Part shown: in pieces, positions 34,966 through 45,104 of the stretch
Numbering within the stretch: the first letter of the stretch is position 1
Layout: each line of letters begins with the position of its first letter
Source: Allopusillimonas ginsengisoli
Lineage (GTDB): Bacteria; Pseudomonadota; Gammaproteobacteria; Burkholderiales; Burkholderiaceae_B
Assembly: GCF_004153455.1 (NCBI RefSeq)
Contig: NZ_SDQE01000005.1
Span: 62,001-126,000, forward strand
Length of the DNA: 64,000 nucleotides
Direction: 5' to 3'
The notes under the pieces: model-generated
Databases searched by the model: none
What the model saw: the letters and a program-made list of their open reading frames with translations, nothing else
What the model was told of the DNA's origin: nothing
Translations under genes and position numbers: made by a program

Positions 34966-36276
34966 TTAGTTGGTCCCCATGAGTTCGTCGAAAGCGACGT
35001 CTTCGTCCGTAACCTTGGCATTGGCGATAACGTGAGCGACCACGTTGTCTTCGAGCACAATGGCTTCGATTTCGGCACGGCGCTGACGGTCGGAAAGATA
35101 GTAAGCAACAACCTGCGCGGGCTGTTCGTAGTTCTGGGCGAACTCTTCGATGCGTGCGCGAACCTGCTCTGGCTTGGCTTGCAGGTCGGCGGTCTGGACG
35201 AGTTCGGACACAAGCAAGCCAAGGCGCACGCGGCGCTCGGATTCCGCGGTGAACGCTTCGACCGGAATGGGCACCGAATCAGCGTTGGGCACGCCACGCT
35301 GCTTGAGCTCTTCGCGGGCGGCGACAACACGGCCTTGCGCATCGTTCTCGACCAGGGCCTTGGGCACATCGAAGGTGCTGGCGGCGGCCAGGGCGTCCAT
35401 GACGCTGCCCTTGGTGCGGGCCTGTACCCGGGACTTGATCTCGCGCTCGATGTTGGCGCGGATATCGGCGAGCAGCTTTTCGACATCGCCTTCAGCCTGG
35501 CCGAGTGACTTGGCAAACTCTGCATTGACTTCAGGCAGCACGGCTTCTGCAACTTCGGTGACCGTGATGTTGAATTCAGCGGTTTTGCCAGCGACTTCCT
35601 TGCTGCCGTATTCTTCGGGGAAGGTCAGCGGAAAGGTCTTGGTATCGCCGGCCTTCAGGCCACGAACCGCTGTTTCGAATTCGGGCAGCATGCGGCCCTG
35701 ACCAAGCACGAAGGGGAATTTTTCAGCGGTGCCACCTTCGAAGGCGACGCCATCGATGGTGCCGACAAAATCCAGCGTGACGCGGTCATCGTCTTCGGCG
35801 GCACGGTCTTCGCGCGGCTCGTAGGCGGCGCGCTGCTTGCGCAGAATATCCAGCGTGCGCTGCACATCGGCATCGGTGACATCGGCCTTGGCGCGCTTGA
35901 CTTCGAGCGCGGACAGGTCGGGCACCTGCACTTCGGGATAGACCTCGAATGTGGCGGAGAAAGCCATGGTGCCTTCGTCAACGCCCTCAGACTTGGGTTC
36001 GAGGTTAGGCGTACCAGCGACGCGCAGCTTGGCCTGCTCGATGACCTTGTCCAGCGTACGGCCGACTTCGGCATTGATGACATCGTAACGAATGCCTGGC
36101 CCATGGCTGCGCTCGATCATGGAGAGCGGCGCTTTGCCGGGACGAAAGCCCTGGACCTTGGCAGTACGGGCGACGCGCTTCAGTTGTGCCTGGACTTGTT
36201 TTTCAATATCGGCGATAGAAATCGCGAGATCAACACGGCGTTCCAGGCCGGACAGAATTTCAACCTCGGGCTGCAT
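34966..36276 (-). CDS. tig: Trigger factor
   Basis: Ribosome-bound chaperone and peptidyl-prolyl isomerase. The 436 residues have the ribosome-binding signature GFRPGKAPLSMIE (about 43-55), a central FKBP-type PPIase domain (AEDDDRVTLDFVGTIDGVAFEGG; PLTFPEEYG) and a helical C-terminal chaperone arm. It opens the tig-clpP-clpX block; its promoter lies in the gap shared with the divergent tRNA-Leu gene. Confidence 0.97.
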   Translation of the reverse strand: MQPEVEILSGLERRVDLAISIADIEKQVQAQLKRVARTAKVQGFRPGKAPLSMIERSHGPGIRYDVINAEVGRTLDKVIEQAKLRVAGTPNLEPKSEGVDEGTMAFSATFEVYPEVQVPDLSALEVKRAKADVTDADVQRTLDILRKQRAAYEPREDRAAEDDDRVTLDFVGTIDGVAFEGGTAEKFPFVLGQGRMLPEFETAVRGLKAGDTKTFPLTFPEEYGSKEVAGKTAEFNITVTEVAEAVLPEVNAEFAKSLGQAEGDVEKLLADIRANIEREIKSRVQARTKGSVMDALAAASTFDVPKALVENDAQGRVVAAREELKQRGVPNADSVPIPVEAFTAESERRVRLGLLVSELVQTADLQAKPEQVRARIEEFAQNYEQPAQVVAYYLSDRQRRAEIEAIVLEDNVVAHVIANAKVTDEDVAFDELMGTN

Positions 36277-36444
36277 TAGGGACCTATATAAATGAGAAAT
36301 TGAAGAAGTAAACGGGACATTTTACCGGAAACTCGGATCGCACATCGGAGCCGGCCATCGAAAGCGAAGGACGCTGATGGCCCAGGACCAGGATCGGCGC
36401 TCTGGACACCGGGCAAAAGCAGGCGGGCGGGCGCTTTGCGCAAA

Positions 36445-36472
36445 TTGCAGCCTGATAAAAAATAGTTATAAT
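36445..36472 (+). promoter_or_regulatory. Promoter of tRNA-Leu
   Basis: TTGCAG (36445-36450), a 16-nt spacer and a consensus TATAAT (36467-36472) end 15 nt upstream of the tRNA. This is a strong sigma-70 arrangement for a stable RNA. Confidence 0.75.
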
Positions 36473-36487
36473 GGCAGGCTACCCCCA

Positions 36488-36572
36488 GCGAACGTGGCGG
36501 AATTGGTAGACGCACCAGATTTAGGTTCTGGCGCCGCAAGGTGTGAGAGTTCGAGTCTCTCCGTTCGCACCA
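36488..36572 (+). tRNA. tRNA-Leu (anticodon UAG)
   Basis: An 85-nt class II tRNA. The acceptor GCGAACG pairs with CGTTCGC and is followed by an encoded ACCA. The D arm has GGTAGAC, the anticodon stem CCAGA/TCTGG encloses TTTAGGT giving anticodon TAG, a long variable arm GCGCCGCAAGGTG follows, and the T arm is GAGAGTTCGAGTCTCTC. It reads CUN-type leucine codons. It lies between the divergent tig and the cytochrome c gene, and no integrase or obvious att duplication is next to it. Confidence 0.97.
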
Positions 36573-36735
36573 TGGGCTGGCTTGAATGACTCGGCAGGAT
36601 CACCTCGATCTTCTTGTTCGAGCGGATGTAGGCATAGGCATCGGATGCGAGCACAGGCATTTTTGGCGTGCCTTAGTTTTGGCGCGCCTTAGTGCTTGAG
36701 CGCTTCGACACCATGATACATCGCCCTTTTTTTCC
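36573..36735. other. Gap after tRNA-Leu with a short tandem repeat
   Basis: No gene is supported. Two adjacent 16-nt units, TTTTGGCGTGCCTTAG (36661-36676) and TTTTGGCGCGCCTTAG (36677-36692), differ at one base. A T run near 36727-36733 could end plus-strand transcripts from the tRNA. Open frames on the minus strand here translate the tRNA itself and were discarded. Confidence 0.5.
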
Positions 36736-37086
36736 TCACTGGCCCGACTCTTTCACAACGATCTCTATGCTTTGATAGTACGCAGCCAGATCTTCGATGT
36801 CAGCGTCCGATAAATTGCCCGCCACCATGTTCATCATCTCGTTGGTGCGGGTTCCGGACTTGAAATCTTTCAATGCTTTAACAAGATAAATCTCGCTCTG
36901 GCCTGCGAGATTAGGTGCCTCAGGCAAGGTTGCCATGCCATGTGGGCCATGGCATACGGCACACTGCACTGATTTGGCTCGGCCTGCGGACACATCGGCC
37001 GCGGCCACCAAAGTCGCCGTGCCTGATGTGCCCAGAGCCAATGCAAACAGCACCATCGCCCGGAAGAAAGGCCTACTTGTCTCCAT
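36736..37086 (-). CDS. Small c-type cytochrome (class I)
   Basis: The 116-residue precursor has a signal peptide (hydrophobic VLFALALGTSGTATLVAAA) and one haem site, CAVCH, followed by GPHGM, with the axial Met expected in MMNMVAGNLSD near the C-terminus. That is the usual single-haem periplasmic class I layout. Its ATG lies inside the end of the upstream sugar-dehydrogenase gene (14-nt overlap), so they are translated together. It is the probable electron acceptor of that dehydrogenase. Confidence 0.88.
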   Translation of the reverse strand: METSRPFFRAMVLFALALGTSGTATLVAAADVSAGRAKSVQCAVCHGPHGMATLPEAPNLAGQSEIYLVKALKDFKSGTRTNEMMNMVAGNLSDADIEDLAAYYQSIEIVVKESGQ

Positions 37087-38338
37087 ACGAGATTCTATAG
37101 ATTGCGCCGGCATAATCGTCGGACACGAGCAGCGAGCCGTCGGGCAGCATCGCAACATCGACAGGGCGGCCCAGATATTCATTATTGGACGTCAGCCAGC
37201 CGTCAGCGAAAACTTCGGTCTGGTCAGCCGTACCGTCTTCCTTCAGGCTTGTAAACATGATTCGGGCGCCTATAGGCGTCGTGCGATTCCATGACCCATG
37301 CTCGGCCACAAAAACCCCACCCTGATACTGTGCCGGAAACATCTTACCCGTATAGAACGTCATGCCAAGATCAGCCGCGTGCGCAGCCATCTCGACCTGT
37401 GGAAACACGGCATCAACGGCGGGCTCATCATCTTTATACTCAACGGTGCGTACGTCTCCCCCACCATAATGCGGAAATCCAAAGTTCTGACCGATTTTGG
37501 TCGCACGGTTGAGTTCGCCTGGAGGAGTGTCGTCACCCATGCCGTCAACCTGATTGTCAGTGAACCACAACGTGCCGTCCGCCGGATTGAAGTCCTGGCC
37601 GACCGAATTGCGAACGCCGTACGCGTACACTTCGCGGTTTTTGCCGTCCCTATCCATACGAACAATTCCCATCATGCCGTACTTGTTGTACACCTCGATC
37701 TTTTCTTTAGGCGGTACGTTGTAAGGGTTGCCCATGGTGATATACAGCTTGTTGTCCGGGCCTATGCGACACGTACGGGCACCGTGATTAAAGCTTTCTT
37801 CTTCTACGGGGATAAGTTCTCCCTGGGGCACGACAACGTCAGCAGCAACGTCCGGACCGCCATAGAAAAATTCCGCAGCGGGATAGGCCAAGACCCGATT
37901 GTGCTCGACACTGTACAAAATACCGTCGCGCGAGAAGCAAACCCCATTAGGGACTTTCATGCTGACGGATGGCGCGAAACGAGTCACGGAATCTGCGACC
38001 CGAACTTTTGCACTATCCGTAACCGCCCACATTTTCGTTTTTCGGGTTCCCACAAAGACCACCCCTGTCGAGGGGCCGACTGCCATGTGGCGGGCGTCAG
38101 GAACTATCGCATACAAGCTGATCTTAAATCCGTCAGGCAATTTGACGTGTTCCAGATTGCGGGTCAATGCCTCTTGCCTGGCACCGGTTTGGGGCACAGA
38201 CTCGAGTTCGAGAGGCGTGCCCGTAACTTCCATATTCAACAGCTTATTCACATTATTTTCTGCGGCATGGACCCCATACGACAAAGCAAAGCAGACCATA
38301 CCCACAGCAAGGGACGAAACGCGTTTAGTCGCATTCAT
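37073..38338 (-). CDS. PQQ-type soluble sugar/aldose dehydrogenase (beta-propeller)
   Basis: Periplasmic quinoprotein of the soluble glucose/sorbosone dehydrogenase family. The 421 residues begin with a clear signal peptide (MNATKRVSSLAVGMVCFALSYG, ending AHA). Mature-domain motifs include LPDGFKISLYA, NHGARTCRIGPDNKLYITMGNPYNVPP, YGVRNSVGQDFNPADGTLWFTDNQVDGMGDD and GSWNRTTPIGARI, the usual PQQ and calcium sites of the propeller. The real substrate cannot be told. The start at 38338 is set by the signal peptide. It overlaps the downstream cytochrome c gene by 14 nt. Confidence 0.85.
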   Translation of the reverse strand: MNATKRVSSLAVGMVCFALSYGVHAAENNVNKLLNMEVTGTPLELESVPQTGARQEALTRNLEHVKLPDGFKISLYAIVPDARHMAVGPSTGVVFVGTRKTKMWAVTDSAKVRVADSVTRFAPSVSMKVPNGVCFSRDGILYSVEHNRVLAYPAAEFFYGGPDVAADVVVPQGELIPVEEESFNHGARTCRIGPDNKLYITMGNPYNVPPKEKIEVYNKYGMMGIVRMDRDGKNREVYAYGVRNSVGQDFNPADGTLWFTDNQVDGMGDDTPPGELNRATKIGQNFGFPHYGGGDVRTVEYKDDEPAVDAVFPQVEMAAHAADLGMTFYTGKMFPAQYQGGVFVAEHGSWNRTTPIGARIMFTSLKEDGTADQTEVFADGWLTSNNEYLGRPVDVAMLPDGSLLVSDDYAGAIYRISYGDK

Positions 38339-38480
38339 TTTATGTCTCCAGTTAGCTTGTTTTACTTGCCTTCCTGGTCGACAGGGCGGCATACAAATAC
38401 TACTGCGATTCACCCTGCCTGAGTGCAATTTGCCGTCTGAATGCGGCCGGAGATTTGCTGTCGCAGCCTCAGGCTGCCCG

Positions 38481-38518
38481 GCATAGGCCAAACGGCCTAT
38501 GTCCGGTTTGGCCTATGC
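38481..38518. repeat. Perfect 13-bp inverted repeat upstream of the PQQ dehydrogenase gene
   Basis: GCATAGGCCAAAC (38481-38493) and GTTTGGCCTATGC (38506-38518) are exact inverse copies with a 12-nt loop that itself repeats CCTATG. There is no T run on either side, so it is not a classic terminator. It lies about 145-180 nt upstream of the dehydrogenase start and could be an operator or an RNA hairpin. Confidence 0.7.
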
Positions 38519-38973
38519 GCGTGACAAACGATCACGGATAGCGCGGGCGTGGCTCACGTGCTTTGAGCAGGACAGCAGACGGCGAACAAGTCTCAGGACT
38601 GGCAGGTTTGCTCACCCGCCGGCCTGCGATCCTCTATAATTCTCCCTCTCGGGCAGGCCGGCCTACCTTCGAGCCTCCCGCTCGATCAAGAATGCTTGAC
38701 TGTCGCATGCGTCTTTACGTATGAGTCGCCCGTGCCATTTTGGCTGGCCAATCGCGCGAAAACAGGGCCGACGCAGGGCCATTACAGCGACACTCCTGGG
38801 GGGAGTTCTTCAGAATGGCCGTGGCTCCCTGATCATCCTTTGATTTTGTTATTTATTGTCCATTAACGTAAAACCACTGAGCCTATGCGCATGCCCCCGT
38901 TCGCACGACAGATCATGGTTTTCGCGCCGCGGCGCGACAGCAGCGCCCGCGACGCCTTTTGTACGCGGCACAC
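38519..38973 (+). other. Long leader region before dapC with promoter and possible structured RNA
   Basis: This stretch of about 450 nt has no convincing protein gene. A consensus -10 TATAAT sits at 38635-38640. Downstream, 38763-38831 can fold into one long rod: CAGGG/CCCTG, then CC/GG, then GGCCATT/AATGGCC, then ACTCC/GGAGT, with internal loops. A T-rich stretch (38839-38855) follows. It could be a small RNA (a 6S-like RNA was considered) or a leader controlling dapC. The family was not recognised. Confidence 0.4.
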
Positions 38974-40167
38974 ATGAATCCTCACCTGAGCACTCTGCAA
39001 CCCTACCCCTTTGCCAAACTCCGGGCCTTGCTCGCCCAGGCACAGTCGCCTGCCGCGCATCTGGCGCCCATCAACCTGTCCATTGGCGAACCCAAGCACG
39101 CCACCCCGCCCTTTATCGCAACGGCGCTGCAACAGGCCACGGGAGGGTTGTCGACCTACCCGCCGACCAAGGGCGATCCCGCGCTGCGAACCGCCATTGC
39201 CGACTGGATTGCACGCCGTTACAGTATTGCGCGGCCCGACCCTGACACCCAGGTGCTGCCCGTGCTGGGCTCCCGCGAGGCGCTGTTTTCGTTCGCACAG
39301 GTAGTCGTTGACCCCGGGGCCGAAGGCGTCGTCGTCTGCCCGAATCCGTTTTACCAGATCTACGAAGGCGCCGCGCTGCTGGCCGGTGCCCGGCCCTATT
39401 TCATCAATGCGCAAGCAGAACGGGGTTTTGGTTACGACTGGCTTTCTGTTCCCGCCGAAGTCTGGCGCAAAACCCAATTGGTGTTTATCTGCTCGCCCGG
39501 CAATCCCGCGGGCAACATCATGTCGCTGGACGACTGGCGCACCCTGTTTTCGCTTTCGGACGAACATGGGTTTGCCATAGCCTCCGACGAGTGCTATTCC
39601 GAAATCTACTTTGACGAATCCAACAGGCCGCTGGGTGGCTTGCAGGCGGCAACGCTTCTTGGCCGGCCTGATTTTCGCAATCTCGTCTGCTTCTCCAGCC
39701 TGTCCAAGCGCTCCAATGTGCCCGGCTTGCGCTCGGGCTTCGTCGCTGGCGATGCCCGGCTCATTGAACACTACCTGCTCTACCGCACCTACCACGGCAG
39801 TGCGATGAGTGCCGTCGTCTCCGACGCCAGCATCGCCGCCTGGCAGGACGAAGCCCATGTGGTCGAGAACCGCAGGCTGTATCGAGAAAAATTCGAAGCA
39901 GTACTGCCTGTGCTTGGTCCCTTGATGGGCACCGGCTGGCCTGATGCGTCATTCTATCTTTGGGCACAAACACCAGGCAGCGATACGGATTTCGTGCGAG
40001 ACCTCTATGGCGCCACTGGGGTCACGGCATTGCCCGGCAGTTTTCTGGCGCGCAGTGCCCACGGCGTGAACCCCGGCGCAGGCCGCATACGCATCGCGCT
40101 CGTCGCGCCTAAGGCTCACTGCATCGAAGCGGCCCAGCGCATCGCACAATTCCTGAATAAAGCCTGA
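38974..40167 (+). CDS. dapC: Succinyldiaminopimelate transaminase
   Basis: PLP class I aminotransferase that makes N-succinyl-L,L-diaminopimelate in lysine and peptidoglycan synthesis. The 397 residues start [20 protein letters not shown], a betaproteobacterial DapC start, and carry [42 protein letters not shown] and the PLP lysine in [15 protein letters not shown]. An upstream in-frame TTG adds only five residues; the ATG at 38974 is used. dapD and dapE follow. Confidence 0.95.
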   Translation: MNPHLSTLQPYPFAKLRALLAQAQSPAAHLAPINLSIGEPKHATPPFIATALQQATGGLSTYPPTKGDPALRTAIADWIARRYSIARPDPDTQVLPVLGSREALFSFAQVVVDPGAEGVVVCPNPFYQIYEGAALLAGARPYFINAQAERGFGYDWLSVPAEVWRKTQLVFICSPGNPAGNIMSLDDWRTLFSLSDEHGFAIASDECYSEIYFDESNRPLGGLQAATLLGRPDFRNLVCFSSLSKRSNVPGLRSGFVAGDARLIEHYLLYRTYHGSAMSAVVSDASIAAWQDEAHVVENRRLYREKFEAVLPVLGPLMGTGWPDASFYLWAQTPGSDTDFVRDLYGATGVTALPGSFLARSAHGVNPGAGRIRIALVAPKAHCIEAAQRIAQFLNKA

Positions 40168-40277
40168 CGCGAAAAACCGCTCCGCAAGGCGCGCCATATT
40201 TGTTATCGTTCCGGTACTGGCAAAGCGAGTTGCCGGCCCCTTCTTTTTCAATTGCAACACATCACATCAAGACATCC

Positions 40278-42238
<1,961 letters not shown>

Positions 42239-42249
42239 CTGGAGAACGC

Positions 42250-43146
42250 ATGTACGAATCCGCCAATACCGAGCTTTCTACGCTGCGCGACCTGATGCGC
42301 TATTCGGTCAGCCAGTTCAACGCTTCGCAACTCTCTTTCGGGCATGGCAGTGACAATGCGTGGGATGAGGCTGCCTATTTGCTGCTGCATACGCTGCATT
42401 TGCCGCTGGATACGCTCGAACCCTATCTCGATGCGCGCGTGCTGCCCGAGGAGCGCGAGCGATATCTGAGGCTGCTTGAACGACGCATCACCGAGCGCAT
42501 ACCCGCCGCCTACCTGACAGGCGAGGCCTGGTTGCAGGGCCACCGCTTTGTGGTAGACCCACGCGTGATTATTCCGCGCTCTCCCATCTCGGAGCTGCTG
42601 ACCGACAGCCTGGCGCCCTGGGTTGCGGATCCCGATGACATTGATTTTGTGCTTGATTTGTGTACCGGCTCGGGCTGCCTGGCCATTCTGGCCGCGCTCG
42701 CCTTTCCCAACGCCCAGGTCGATGCGGTAGATGTTTCCGAACACGCACTAGAGATCGCCGACCAGAATATCGAGCTTTCCGGGCTGGACGGACGAGTCAC
42801 CACGCATTGCAGCGACCTTTTCGACCAACTGCCACAGTGTGAGTACAAGCTGATCGTCTGTAACCCACCCTACGTCAATAATCAATCCATGGAGCGGCTG
42901 CCACTCGAGTACCGTCACGAACCCACCGAGGCCCTGGCCGGCGGCGACGACGGCATGGATTTGATACGCCGTTTGCTCGAAGAAGCGCCAGCCTTCCTCG
43001 CGCCCGAGGGTATGCTTGTGCTGGAGATTGGCAACGAGTATCAGAATTTCATCGCCGCCTTTCCTGACCTGGATCCTGTGTGGCTCAGCACTGAAAACAC
43101 CGAAGACCAGATACTACTGCTGACCAGGGAGCAATTGACGCCGTGA
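42250..43146 (+). CDS. prmB: 50S ribosomal protein L3 N5-glutamine methyltransferase
   Basis: SAM-dependent enzyme that methylates a glutamine of ribosomal protein L3. The 298-residue protein has an N-terminal helical domain, RIPAAYLTGEAWLQGHRFVVDPRVIIPRSPISELL, SAM motif LDLCTGSGCLAI and the catalytic NPPYVN. The IPRSPISELL wording separates PrmB from PrmC (release-factor enzyme). It lies 11 nt after dapE, and its stop overlaps the next start. Confidence 0.93.
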   Translation: MYESANTELSTLRDLMRYSVSQFNASQLSFGHGSDNAWDEAAYLLLHTLHLPLDTLEPYLDARVLPEERERYLRLLERRITERIPAAYLTGEAWLQGHRFVVDPRVIIPRSPISELLTDSLAPWVADPDDIDFVLDLCTGSGCLAILAALAFPNAQVDAVDVSEHALEIADQNIELSGLDGRVTTHCSDLFDQLPQCEYKLIVCNPPYVNNQSMERLPLEYRHEPTEALAGGDDGMDLIRRLLEEAPAFLAPEGMLVLEIGNEYQNFIAAFPDLDPVWLSTENTEDQILLLTREQLTP

Positions 43147-45077
43147 TACGTGCTGCAGGACTCACCTTGCGCCGCGGCGTCAAGGTTTTGCTGGATGAAG
43201 CGGATTTTGTGGTGAACCCTGGCGAGCGCGTGGGCATCGTCGGAAAAAACGGCGCTGGAAAATCCACGCTGTTTGCGCTGCTTCAGCATCGGCTTGATGC
43301 GGATGCCGGTTCCCTGGACATACCGCCCGGTTGGCGCATTGCCAGCGTCGAACAGGAAATCAGCGACAACGCAATGCCAGCCCGCGAGTTCGTGATCGAC
43401 GGGGACACGCATTTGCGTGCACTGCAAGCCGAGCGCGCAGAAACGCCGGATACCGACGGACAACGCATCGCTGAACTGGAAACCGCACTGATCGAAGCCG
43501 ATGCGTGGAGCGCGCCATCGCGGGCGGAGCAACTGCTTGCAGGACTGGGTTTCGCGCCCGAGCAGTGGATGCAGCCGGTACGCAGTTTTTCCGGCGGATG
43601 GCAGATGAGGCTGGCACTGGCGCGGGCGCTGATGGCGCCTTCCGATCTTCTGCTGCTTGATGAGCCGACCAACCACCTGGATCTGGACGCCATGCTCTGG
43701 CTGGAGCGCTGGCTGGGCGCCTACCAGGGTACGGTACTCCTGATTTCGCACGACACCGAATTTCTCGATGCCGTGGCGCGCAGCATTCTGCACTTTGACC
43801 AGAGCAAGCTTGTGCGCTATCGCGGCGGCTATCAGGATTTTCTCACGCAGCGCGCGGAGCGCCTGCGGCAGACCCGTATGGCCTGGGACAGGCAAACCCG
43901 TGAAACAGCGCGCCTGCAGAGCTTCATCGACCGATTCAAGGCCAAGGCGACCAAAGCCAAACAGGCGCAAAGCCGAGTCAAGGCACTGGCACGCATGGAA
44001 ACGCTGGCACCCTTGCAGGCCGAGGCTGGGATCGACATACGCATCCCCGAACCACTCAGCATGCCTGATCCCCTCTTGACTCTGGACAAGGTAACAACGG
44101 GCTATCGGGACGAAGCCGAACAGGCCCTGCCCATTCTGAAGCACGTGGAACTCATGGTTCGCGGCGGCAGTCGCATCGGCGTTCTGGGCGTGAACGGCGC
44201 CGGAAAAAGCACATTGATCAAAACGCTTGCGGGAGAGCTTGCGCCGCTTGCGGGGGAACGTCTGGCCTCAAAAGGACTGGAAATCGGCTATTTCGCCCAG
44301 CATCAGCTCGATATGCTGGATACGGACTCCACCCCATTGCAACATCTTGCGCGCCTCGCCCCGCAGGCGCGCGAGCAAGAGTTACGCAACTATTTGGGCA
44401 GCTTTGGTTTCAGCGGCGACACGGTCAACAGCCGTATCGCCCCGATGTCAGGAGGAGAAAAAGCCAGACTGGCACTATCGTTAATCGTCTGGCAAAAGCC
44501 CAACCTGTTGCTGCTGGATGAACCCAGCAATCATCTGGACGTCGATACCCGCGAAGCGCTGGCCACGGCATTGGCGGAATTTTCTGGCAGTGTGCTGCTG
44601 GTTTCACATGATCGGCATCTGCTGCGAACCACTGTAGACAGTTTCTGGGTGGTTGCCGATGGGAAAGTATCCGAGTTCGACGGCGATCTCGAAGACTACC
44701 GGGACTGGCTGGCCAGCCGCAACGCCACTGTGCGTGCCGAGGCACGGGCGGAAGCACGCCAGGACGCGACAGACGCCAGTGGGATACCGCTGGATCGCAA
44801 GCAGCAGCGTCGCCTGGAGGCCGAGACACGCCAACGGCTGGCCGTCCAGCGAAAACCCCTGGAAGCAAAACTAGGCAAGCTCGAAACCGACATGGAGCGC
44901 ACCCGCACGCGATTGACGACGCTGGATGCAACCATTGCTGATGCCAGCCTCTACGCTGATGAACGGCGCTCGGAGCGCCAGCAAGTGATGGCAGAGCACG
45001 GGGAGCTCAGCAAGCGCATGGCCAGCCTGGAGGAGCAATGGCTCGAACTCCAACTGGCGCTCGAGGAAATCGGCTAG
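43143..45077 (+). CDS. yheS: ABC-F family ATPase (YheS-type)
   Basis: Soluble tandem ABC ATPase acting on ribosomes. Two nucleotide-binding domains carry Walker A GKNGAGKS and GVNGAGKS, signatures SFSGGWQMRLALA and SGGEKARLALS, and Walker B LLDEPTNHLD and LLDEPSNHLD. They are joined by the P-site linker with FIDRFKAKATKAKQAQSRVK. A C-terminal charged coiled coil (about 545-644) follows. The 644-residue length and wording match E. coli YheS. It starts with GTG overlapping the prmB stop (GTGA). Confidence 0.92.
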   Translation: MIRAAGLTLRRGVKVLLDEADFVVNPGERVGIVGKNGAGKSTLFALLQHRLDADAGSLDIPPGWRIASVEQEISDNAMPAREFVIDGDTHLRALQAERAETPDTDGQRIAELETALIEADAWSAPSRAEQLLAGLGFAPEQWMQPVRSFSGGWQMRLALARALMAPSDLLLLDEPTNHLDLDAMLWLERWLGAYQGTVLLISHDTEFLDAVARSILHFDQSKLVRYRGGYQDFLTQRAERLRQTRMAWDRQTRETARLQSFIDRFKAKATKAKQAQSRVKALARMETLAPLQAEAGIDIRIPEPLSMPDPLLTLDKVTTGYRDEAEQALPILKHVELMVRGGSRIGVLGVNGAGKSTLIKTLAGELAPLAGERLASKGLEIGYFAQHQLDMLDTDSTPLQHLARLAPQAREQELRNYLGSFGFSGDTVNSRIAPMSGGEKARLALSLIVWQKPNLLLLDEPSNHLDVDTREALATALAEFSGSVLLVSHDRHLLRTTVDSFWVVADGKVSEFDGDLEDYRDWLASRNATVRAEARAEARQDATDASGIPLDRKQQRRLEAETRQRLAVQRKPLEAKLGKLETDMERTRTRLTTLDATIADASLYADERRSERQQVMAEHGELSKRMASLEEQWLELQLALEEIG

Positions 45078-45104
45078 CCTGCGCGCCGGGCGAAATCAGC
45101 CGAG

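Noticed and set aside
34217-36104. Several long readings antisense to clpP and tig, and likewise antisense to clpX, lon, uvrB and ileS
   Set aside because: They mirror the codon pattern of the strong genes on the other strand, lack family motifs and ribosome sites.
36466-36660. Minus-strand reading of 64 residues covering tRNA-Leu
   Set aside because: Most of it translates the tRNA itself; this is a common false gene over tRNA-Leu.
36573-36735. Possible genomic-island attachment next to tRNA-Leu
   Set aside because: No integrase, no direct repeat of the tRNA 3' end, and ordinary genes on both sides.
38642-38831. 6S RNA (ssrS)
   Set aside because: Promoter and size would fit, but the 5' and 3' ends do not pair into one closing stem by eye; kept only as an unclassified candidate.
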